Shown piece by piece: positions 57,260 through 64,000 of a stretch of 64,000 bases of DNA. Positions within the stretch are counted from its first letter, which is position 1, and the number at the start of each line of letters is the position of its first letter. Position numbers and translations under genes: made by a program. The stretch spans positions 186,001 through 250,000 of the forward strand of contig NZ_JACFXU010000014.1 of assembly GCF_014077625.1 (NCBI RefSeq), read 5' to 3'. Origin of the DNA: Sediminihaliea albiluteola. GTDB taxonomy: Bacteria > Pseudomonadota > Gammaproteobacteria > Pseudomonadales > Halieaceae. Under the pieces are notes generated by a model that was given only the letters and a program-made list of their open reading frames with translations, was not told where the DNA came from and made no database searches.

Positions 57260-57724
57260 CTAGAGCCCCGGGAAGCGAGCACTTGCGTATTCACTGTGAC
57301 AGGCCACGCAGCCTGCTGTCATTTCAGCAAAGTGCTGCACTTGTCGAGCCGAGTCCTTGTCGCGGCCAGCTTCGGCAAGTTCCTCGCTGAGTTTATGCAG
57401 CGCTTCGTCTTGTTCGAGAAAACCTTGCGGCACCGCTGCAAGCAGTGCCTGCTCGTCTTCTTCTGTCATCTCTTGAGCCATGATGAAACTATCATGAATC
57501 GCCTGTGCTTGCTGGGCCACGATTTGGTGATCTCCCCGCACTATGGCAGCCTGAATCTTCTGGCTAGCAGCAAGAATGCTTATCATCTCCTGAATCAACA
57601 GCCCCCGAAGTTTTGCTGGCAATTGCTCACCAACATTAACAACCCTAGGCTGATCAGCACTTGAGCTGGCAATAAGGCCTAAGCCAAAAAGAACAAATAC
57701 CAAGGTGATAGCTGTCACTCTCAT
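57260..57724 (-). CDS. Cytochrome c'-like monohaem protein
   Basis: 154 residues: signal peptide (about 1-23), a helical body, and one haem c site near the C-terminus, CVACH (C139/C142/H143), as in class II four-helix-bundle cytochromes. Periplasmic; role in electron transfer or gas binding unknown. No redox partner gene adjoins it. Confidence 0.8.
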   Translation of the reverse strand: MRVTAITLVFVLFGLGLIASSSADQPRVVNVGEQLPAKLRGLLIQEMISILAASQKIQAAIVRGDHQIVAQQAQAIHDSFIMAQEMTEEDEQALLAAVPQGFLEQDEALHKLSEELAEAGRDKDSARQVQHFAEMTAGCVACHSEYASARFPGL

Positions 57725-57930
57725 CTTATTTTACCTTTTCTTAACATGGCAACCCTGAAGGTAGTTGGACTAAAGGTAAGTGTCAAAGCCGCCAGCACGC
57801 CACCCCGAACAAGCCAAGGTTTTAACGCAGTTGCCCTAGGCTATCGATCTAGAGCAGCTACTTTGCTATGCAATGCCCTCGCGCTGGCGCTAGAATGCGC
57901 AGCAGTATCTGCCACCCTAGGGAACTGTGC

Positions 57931-58362
57931 ATGTCGCGTAAAACCATCGAACTTCCGGAAACATTTTTGTTCTCCATCCACTATGACGTGCTTTACAGCG
58001 ACATCAATGCAGCTAACCACCTAGGCGCTGACCGTATCCTCCCTATCACCATGGAGACGCAGCTGCGCTTTATCCGCAAGTCCGGCCACAGCCAAGCGAC
58101 TGTTTTTGAAGATGCCGAATTGATTATGGCTCACGCTGAGATAGCCTACCTTGCAGAAGTCAGCTACGGCGAAAAACTGCTTGTTGAGTTAGGGGTTTGC
58201 GATATCAAAGACAAGAGCTTTAAATTTGTCTATCGCATCAGCAAAGCCCCCTCCGGACAAGAAGTCGCTCGAGTTGCCACTACCCTGCTGTTTTTCGATT
58301 ACCAGCAGCGCTGCGTGGTACCGGTGCCAGACAACTTCCGCACACAAGTCGAAAGCTACTGA
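57931..58362 (+). CDS. Hot-dog (4HBT) acyl-CoA thioesterase-like protein
   Basis: 143 residues from ATG 57931 (AGGGAACTGTGC upstream). YSDINAANHLGADRIL has the 4HBT pattern with the Asp/Asn region of the FcbC/YbgC type, followed by AEIAYLAEVSYGEKLLVELGV. May hydrolyse acyl-CoA or serve as a spare-CoA valve. 9 bp before the Na/Pi gene, probably one transcript. Confidence 0.8.
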   Translation: MSRKTIELPETFLFSIHYDVLYSDINAANHLGADRILPITMETQLRFIRKSGHSQATVFEDAELIMAHAEIAYLAEVSYGEKLLVELGVCDIKDKSFKFVYRISKAPSGQEVARVATTLLFFDYQQRCVVPVPDNFRTQVESY

Positions 58363-58371
58363 GGTCACAGA

Positions 58372-59994
58372 ATGGGCTGGATGACATTTACTCTGTCGCT
58401 GGGCGGCATCGGCCTGATGCTGCTCGGCATGTCCATGATGACCGACGGGCTAAAAGCCGCCGCTGGATCATCTTTACAGGGTTTCCTCGAACGCTCGACT
58501 AAAACCCGCCTAAGGGCAGCCTTGGCAGGTTTTGGTATTACTGCCCTAGTGCAGTCTTCCGGTGCAGTCATTGTCACTACTCTGGGCTTTACCAATGCTG
58601 GCATGCTGCGCCTCAAGCAAGCTGCCTGGGTAGTTTTTGGCAGTAACTTAGGCACCACTATCACCGCCTGGATTGTTGCCTTGATCGGCTTAAAGATAAA
58701 CGTAGGGGCATTCGCTCTCCCTCTGATTGGGGCCGGAATGCTATTAAAGCTATTTGGCAATAATCGGCGTATAGCACACATCGGTTTCTCAATTGCTGGC
58801 TTTGGTTTGCTGTTTTTAAGCTTGGGCATGTTGCGCGATGCCTTTATCGATGTCGCTGACTGGATTCCTATTGAGCGCCTCGGAACCTCTGGGCCCATCG
58901 GCATCCTTCTTGGCGTGTTATTTGGCGCACTGTTAACAGCGCTAATCCAATCCTCTTCTGCGGCGCTCGCTATCATCCTCACCGCCTCTGTCACCGGGGT
59001 GCTGACACCTTTACTGGGCGCCTCGTTAGTGATTGGTGCGAATATTGGCACGACCTCTACCAGCCTATTAGCCAGTATCGGCGCTACCCCCAACGCCCGT
59101 CGCCTGGCTTTAGTGCACGTAACAGAAAAACTGTTCACTGGCTGTATCGCCCTGCTCTTACTCGGCCCCCTGTGGTGGTTGTTCGAGCACTTTACTGCAG
59201 GCTCTGACAGGCGCATGAACATCAGCACCGGGCTGGCTCTGTTTCACACATTATTTAACCTATTTGGACTGCTACTCATGTCCCTGTTCGCAGACCAGTT
59301 ACTGCGCCGCGTTGAGCAGTGGATTAAGCAACCCGAGCTCAACTCCGATCGACTACGTTACCTCGATGACACGGTAATCTCAGTCCCCGAAATGGGTATG
59401 AATGCCATGCACTTAGAGATCAAGCGTGTATTCAAACAGCTGTTGTTTCGCGGGCGCGAGATTATTGATCGCGAGTCGCAGCCTGAAGAATCCATTCATA
59501 CTGGTGTGCTGCTTGCTGCCATTGGCGATTACGGTAACCGTATTGGAGCACAAAACCTCACCGAAGGACTGTCGGAGGTTTTTCTGAACCTGAACTGGGC
59601 TCGAGAAGAGTCCCTGCAATTGCGGGATCTGATAATAGAACTTGCGGAGTTCACTCAATCAGATATTAACGCCGCACTTGACTCGCAGTTGCCGGAAGCA
59701 CTCCTAGTCATTATGCGCAGTGGTGAGCTCAAGCAATTAACGCTACAGCAGCGCTCGGAGCAACTGCAGCTAATTAAAAACCTGCGGCACAAACGTCGGA
59801 CAGAACTGCTAGAACTGATCACCACTGGTTATATGATCGCACCTGACGCTTCACGGCTATTGCGAATCATCGCGCTATTTGAGGAAAGTTCTAAGCACAT
59901 TTTGCGGATTGCCGAAGTTATCTACCCTGAACCTCTTGCAGAGGATCAGAGTCAGCGGGACAGCAGCAAGCAGCCCGCTGAAGCACTGCCTTAG
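58372..59994 (+). CDS. Na/Pi cotransporter family protein with PhoU-like tail
   Basis: 540 residues. Two inverted Na_Pi_cotrans repeats carrying the QSSGAVIV (about 63) and QSSSAALAI (about 193) signatures, with about eight membrane helices to residue 310. The C-terminal 220 residues are helical and PhoU-like. Resembles YjbB/NptA; moves phosphate with sodium, either direction. ATG 58372 follows a GAGGTCACAG sequence. Confidence 0.92.
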   Translation: MGWMTFTLSLGGIGLMLLGMSMMTDGLKAAAGSSLQGFLERSTKTRLRAALAGFGITALVQSSGAVIVTTLGFTNAGMLRLKQAAWVVFGSNLGTTITAWIVALIGLKINVGAFALPLIGAGMLLKLFGNNRRIAHIGFSIAGFGLLFLSLGMLRDAFIDVADWIPIERLGTSGPIGILLGVLFGALLTALIQSSSAALAIILTASVTGVLTPLLGASLVIGANIGTTSTSLLASIGATPNARRLALVHVTEKLFTGCIALLLLGPLWWLFEHFTAGSDRRMNISTGLALFHTLFNLFGLLLMSLFADQLLRRVEQWIKQPELNSDRLRYLDDTVISVPEMGMNAMHLEIKRVFKQLLFRGREIIDRESQPEESIHTGVLLAAIGDYGNRIGAQNLTEGLSEVFLNLNWAREESLQLRDLIIELAEFTQSDINAALDSQLPEALLVIMRSGELKQLTLQQRSEQLQLIKNLRHKRRTELLELITTGYMIAPDASRLLRIIALFEESSKHILRIAEVIYPEPLAEDQSQRDSSKQPAEALP

Positions 59995-60003
59995 CTTCGC
60001 CGC

Positions 60004-62211
60004 CTAAACAGCTTTAGACTCATCACCCTTGATACTGGCCACTCGCACCGGTACGGCACTCATACGAGGAATACCGGTGTAAGGGTCATACTCCCGATCG
60101 ACGCTGATCAAACGGTTGATAGCGGAGCCTTTTTCACGAATATCTTCATCCCGCTCAGGGTCACCACCAAAGCAGTGGCTCATCGAAATAACTCCGGGAC
60201 GAATACCCTCTTCTAGCTCAACGATGCCTTTGATGTCCGCGTGCGGTGATTCAATACGGATCAGCTCTCCGCTGACAAAACCCAAGTTAGCGGCATCGCT
60301 GGGATTCATGAAGGCCGGGTTATATTTGTACTTGCGCAGTTGCTTGGGATTATTGCGACCTGTTGAATTAAAGACATCTGGCGTACGCCGACTGATCAGC
60401 CGGAAGGGATAACCATCAAAGCGCAAATGATCCGGCTGCTCAGCGAGCACCTCCTCCAGTTCAGCCATCATGGTTGGGTCGGCTAGTTGCAGGCGCGCGC
60501 TCCAACCGGGCTCTTTATCAGCGACATAGACCGCCTCATCATCAAAAATATGGCCACCTGGATACTGCTTTACCCTATCCAGCGGCACCCTCGCTTGCTC
60601 GGTTAAACGCTCATATAATTCATCTGTTGTGGGCTTGTTTTTCATATCCAAACTGACCTTGGGCGGTGCTTGGCCAGTGACTGCCCAGCTGTAGGCGACT
60701 TCGAACTCTATTGGCAAGTTCATGCGCTGAGCCAAGCCGTAGAAAAACTCCCACTCTTCGATCAGATCAGAGTCTTCTGGCACCTCCACGGTGGCCGCAG
60801 CATACTGCCCATAAGGCACACTAAAACCAAAGCCGGTGCCAAAGTAGGACAGCATTTCATTGGGCAGGGTGATCGCCGGCGACTCCAGTGAATGCTTACA
60901 GGCCATCGTGTAATCTGCCAGGTGACAGCTGTTATTTGCCATCTGAATATCCAGACAGACAAATAAATCAAGTTTCTTCAGCGCTGCCAGGGTTTTTTCC
61001 TGGTCTGGCCAAGCCAGCAGCGGGTTACCACTGATACAGATCAGCGCTTTAATCTGCCCCTCACCCTCAAGCAAGATTTCGTCGGCCAGTGCCGAGGTAG
61101 GCAAACCAACCGCGGTATCAGTAAGACCTCGAACACGCAGCTTTTCACTTAAGCCCCAGCCTTTGTGGGGCGGGCTAGCCTGTGCTTTGGGATTAAATTT
61201 TGGCCCCATCACACCGGGGTTTGGCACTCGTTCACCGGCCTTCAGCCAGCGCCCGCAAAGGGTCATTAAACACATCAACAAGTATTCGGTGAGATTGCCG
61301 CGACCGGCCATATTCGAGCCGGTGCCGGCCGTGCAGCCACCGCGCTTTGCCCCAGCAAATAGATGCGCCGCCTGAATCAAATCTGCCGCCGCTATACCGG
61401 CGCGTTCGGCCACATACTCAGGGCTGTATCCAGCCACCTGAGCTCGCAACTGTTCAAAGCCTTCGGCATTTTCAGCCACAAAGTCTTGGTCATAGAGTTG
61501 CTCTTCAATAATCACACGGATGATACCGGCCAGTACTGTCGGGTCCTCACCCGGCCGAGGCTGCAGGTGCACCGCCGCCCACTTGGCGCACTCGCTTCGA
61601 CGCGGGTCGATAACCACTAATTGCATCCCGTTTTTTTCTACAGCATCTTTCAAGCGCTTGGCCGGATTCTGGTTCGGCACACCGCCGGACTTAGCAACCA
61701 GCGGATTAACACCGACCAACATCCAGGTATCGGCATCGTCAAATACCTGTGCGCCAGCCTGCCAGCTACCATGTAAAGCAGGTGCAATCGCCTTGCCTGG
61801 CTGGTCGATGGAAGCAGCGGTGAAACGCATTGGGGTGCCCAGCGCATCCATCCATGCATGCTGAACTGGCTGTGTTGCCGGATAAGTGAAAATAAATGTG
61901 CCGGCGTAGGTCGCCACAGCGCGTGGGCCGTGTTCAGCAATAATTGCCTGCAGACGCTCAGCAATCTCATCGAGCGCCTGTTCAGAGCCTATTTCGACAA
62001 ACTCGCCATTAGGCAAGCGCTTCATGCTCTTATACAGACGATCGGGATGATGCAGCGTATTGACCATTTCACGGCCTTTGATACAGCTGTAGCCGTGAAA
62101 AACGGGATTATCTTTGTCGCCGATGATGTTAACTGGGCGATTGTTATCAAGCTCAACCACTAGCGGACACATAGCCGCGCAAGAGCGACAGATGGCATTA
62201 ACCTTAGTCAT
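60004..62211 (-). CDS. Molybdopterin-dependent oxidoreductase (DMSO-reductase family)
   Basis: 735 residues. An N-terminal 4Fe-4S site CxxCxxxC...C (C8, C11, C15, C43) precedes the molybdo-bis-PGD domains (GPRAVATYAGT, RCGC-free AGTGSNMAGRGN) and the C-terminal dinucleotide-binding domain (LISRRTPDVFNSTGRNN, SAVPVRVASI). No Tat signal, so cytoplasmic. No electron-transfer subunit is next to it. Substrate unknown; closest in form to uncharacterised assimilatory-size oxidoreductases. Confidence 0.88.
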   Translation of the reverse strand: MTKVNAICRSCAAMCPLVVELDNNRPVNIIGDKDNPVFHGYSCIKGREMVNTLHHPDRLYKSMKRLPNGEFVEIGSEQALDEIAERLQAIIAEHGPRAVATYAGTFIFTYPATQPVQHAWMDALGTPMRFTAASIDQPGKAIAPALHGSWQAGAQVFDDADTWMLVGVNPLVAKSGGVPNQNPAKRLKDAVEKNGMQLVVIDPRRSECAKWAAVHLQPRPGEDPTVLAGIIRVIIEEQLYDQDFVAENAEGFEQLRAQVAGYSPEYVAERAGIAAADLIQAAHLFAGAKRGGCTAGTGSNMAGRGNLTEYLLMCLMTLCGRWLKAGERVPNPGVMGPKFNPKAQASPPHKGWGLSEKLRVRGLTDTAVGLPTSALADEILLEGEGQIKALICISGNPLLAWPDQEKTLAALKKLDLFVCLDIQMANNSCHLADYTMACKHSLESPAITLPNEMLSYFGTGFGFSVPYGQYAAATVEVPEDSDLIEEWEFFYGLAQRMNLPIEFEVAYSWAVTGQAPPKVSLDMKNKPTTDELYERLTEQARVPLDRVKQYPGGHIFDDEAVYVADKEPGWSARLQLADPTMMAELEEVLAEQPDHLRFDGYPFRLISRRTPDVFNSTGRNNPKQLRKYKYNPAFMNPSDAANLGFVSGELIRIESPHADIKGIVELEEGIRPGVISMSHCFGGDPERDEDIREKGSAINRLISVDREYDPYTGIPRMSAVPVRVASIKGDESKAV

Positions 62212-62405
62212 AAGTGATGCCTTTGCTTTATATAATTATGATTATCACACTCACAAAATCACTGGGCTCTGTCAATCGCTCAGGATAATTATAGAAGCCA
62301 GTATAGAATACCGCATTGCACCTCCCATCCGACTACAGCGCCAGTTAAGCGCTGACTGTGGCAATAGCTGATTGCCACAGTCGGCTAAGTGTTCTCAGCA
62401 CTGCT

Positions 62406-64000
62406 TCAGTCGCTGGCCTTCTTAGACGAAGTCAGCAGCCAAGCGAGTGCCGGCAAGAACAACAGCGCTCCGATCATGTTCCAGAAGAACATGAAGGTCA
62501 GCATAATGCCCATATCAGCCTGGAACTTAATCGGTGAGAATATCCAAGTGCCTACGCCCACTGCGAGCGTCAGGCCAGTGAAAGCCACCGCCGTACCACT
62601 GGATTTCAGCGCGTGGAAATAGGCTTCTTGCAGCCCTTCTCCCTTAGCTAAATGGCTCTGTAAGGCGGAGTAGATATAGATCCCATAGTCCACACCAATA
62701 CCCACACCAAGGGCGATTACCGGCAAAGTGGCCACTTTCACGCCGATGCCCAGTGCCGCCATCAGGGCCTGCCCCAGCACCGAGGTCAGCACCAGTGGGA
62801 TAATAATACAGGCGGTAATACGCAATGAGCGGAAGTTAATCAAGCACAGAGCGATCACCACGCCATACACCCACCACAGCATTTTGTTCTGGGCATTGCG
62901 AATAACGATGTTGGTCGCAGCTTCCACGCCAGCATTGCCCGCCGCCAGATCAAATTGCAGGCTGTCACTATTGTGCTGCTCGGCAAACTCGGTAACTGCT
63001 TGGACCACGCCATCTAAGGTATCTGCCTTGTGGTCATCTAAAAATAGAATAACCGGAGCCATGGAGCAGTCAGTGTTACGCAGTGTGCTCGGCGCGCTAC
63101 TTAAGGAGTTGTTGAGGATATAGCGGTTGCGGCTTGTTTCGTGCCACTTGGGGCTGCCCTCGTTCATACCTTGAATAGCTAGCTTGGACACATCCACCAG
63201 CGACATTGCCGACTGTACACCGGGCACGGTTTCCATCACGCCTTGGAAGTAATTCACCGCGGAGATAAATTCGTAGCTACCACACTGCTGCACATCCGTG
63301 CTGGCCATAACGACAAAGACATCGGTACTGGTGCTGTAATTATTGGTCAAGAAGGCGTTGTCCTGATTGTAGCGTGAGTCTGGACGCAGTTCTGGCGCCC
63401 CGGGGTCGAGGTCACCTATTTTTTGGAACTTCCCGAAGTAAATGCCGACCGCAAATAGCACCGTGCAGACAGCGAGCACACTCAGTGCAGGGCCACGCTG
63501 GGCAACACCAGAGAGTATGCGCCAATGACGGAAGTTGCTATTTTCTTTTTCTACTCGGTAGCTCACGCAGCGACTGGAAATACCAGTGAAGGTCAGTACT
63601 AAGGGCAGCAGCAGTAAATTGGTCAGTACCAGCACAGCAATACCGGTAGCTGCCACTAGCGCCAGCTCCTGAATAACCGGAATATCGATAACACGCAGAG
63701 TAAAGAAGCCCACACCGTCACTTAACAGGGCCACAAAGCCTGGCTTGGACAAGCGAATAAAGGTCAGCTTTGCCGCTTCAATGCGCGGCATCTCAAGATA
63801 AATCAACGTGCCAAAGCGGTTAATAATTTGGACCGAATGACTCACCCCCACAGCAAAAACCAGGAAAGGAACCAACATGGAGTAAGGGTCCAGCCCCAGC
63901 CCCATTAACTTCAGCAAGCCCATCTGCCACACTACGGCAACTGTCGAGCACAATAGTGCCGCCCCAGTCAGCCAGACGCAGCGTGAATACAAAAACAGCA
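62406..64000 (-). CDS. MMPL/RND-family exporter, N-terminus off the window
   Basis: 531 codons are visible; the frame is open to the right edge, so the true start lies beyond 64000. The part seen carries the second half of an RND protein: helices VVWQMGLLKLMGL..., PFLVFAVGVSHSVQIINRF (the GxxxDxxI-type helix), a periplasmic domain with a possible disulfide, and a last bundle ending ALAWLLTSS. MMPL-type lipid or hydrophobic-compound exporters often flank steroid and terpene clusters. 194 bp upstream of the oxidoreductase, same strand. Confidence 0.88.
   Translation of the reverse strand, partial: LFLYSRCVWLTGAALLCSTVAVVWQMGLLKLMGLGLDPYSMLVPFLVFAVGVSHSVQIINRFGTLIYLEMPRIEAAKLTFIRLSKPGFVALLSDGVGFFTLRVIDIPVIQELALVAATGIAVLVLTNLLLLPLVLTFTGISSRCVSYRVEKENSNFRHWRILSGVAQRGPALSVLAVCTVLFAVGIYFGKFQKIGDLDPGAPELRPDSRYNQDNAFLTNNYSTSTDVFVVMASTDVQQCGSYEFISAVNYFQGVMETVPGVQSAMSLVDVSKLAIQGMNEGSPKWHETSRNRYILNNSLSSAPSTLRNTDCSMAPVILFLDDHKADTLDGVVQAVTEFAEQHNSDSLQFDLAAGNAGVEAATNIVIRNAQNKMLWWVYGVVIALCLINFRSLRITACIIIPLVLTSVLGQALMAALGIGVKVATLPVIALGVGIGVDYGIYIYSALQSHLAKGEGLQEAYFHALKSSGTAVAFTGLTLAVGVGTWIFSPIKFQADMGIMLTFMFFWNMIGALLFLPALAWLLTSSKKASD

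Noticed and set aside
62226-62262. AT-rich palindrome ATAATTATgATTAT before the molybdoenzyme as a third TetR operator
   Set aside because: It lacks the TTGAAT-N4-ATTCAA core and its symmetry is weak.

Overview
The window reads as chromosomal DNA of a marine-type gammaproteobacterium, most like the Cellvibrionales/Spongiibacteraceae/Halieaceae group. Reasons: the order yhdP-rng-maf-mreDCB divergent from gatCAB; hemA-prfA-prmC-moeB; a TPR lipoprotein-lolB-ispE-tRNA-Gln-prs-rplY-pth-ychF run as in pseudomonads; PEP-CTERM proteins; and a steroid-type acyl-CoA degradation cluster. The taxonomic call is inference from gene order and protein resemblance.

Left part (1-30 kb) is mostly conserved housekeeping: cell-envelope and cell-shape genes (yhdP, mreBCD), RNase G, Maf, the GatCAB amidotransferase, CysZ, RhlB, release-factor and haem-entry genes, lipoprotein export (LolB), isoprenoid and PRPP synthesis, and two tRNAs (Gln-TTG, Met-CAT). 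mreC appears to start on an AUC codon. A large membrane-anchored PAS-GGDEF-EAL protein closes this part.

The middle (30.4-36.9 kb) is accessory. It holds small conserved genes, an IS110-family element of the IS1111 type with 13-bp subterminal inverted repeats and a long non-coding right end that probably encodes its guide RNA, a DUF4298-like gene broken by one TGA codon that sits between integron attC-like sequences, and CMD-family, YchJ, YceI and ADP-ribosylglycohydrolase genes.

36.9-42.3 kb is an aromatic amino acid catabolic operon (hppD, a VOC protein, fumarylacetoacetase, maiA, phenylalanine hydroxylase) divergent from an Lrp/AsnC regulator. No homogentisate dioxygenase of the HmgA type is present. 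42.4-45.6 kb holds two PEP-CTERM secreted proteins, each preceded by a perfect GG-N10-GC sigma-54 promoter, with a DMT exporter between them.

48-57 kb is a catabolic island for CoA thioesters: a MaoC hydratase pair, a DUF35 protein plus an Ltp2-like aldolase, an LLM flavin oxidoreductase, an acyl-CoA ligase, an acyl-CoA dehydrogenase pair and a TetR regulator. This is the set used to remove the last three-carbon piece of a steroid side chain. Two divergent promoter regions in it share the same 6-4-6 palindrome, probably the TetR operator. The right end holds a cytochrome c, a thioesterase, a Na/Pi transporter, a molybdopterin oxidoreductase and a truncated MMPL/RND exporter.
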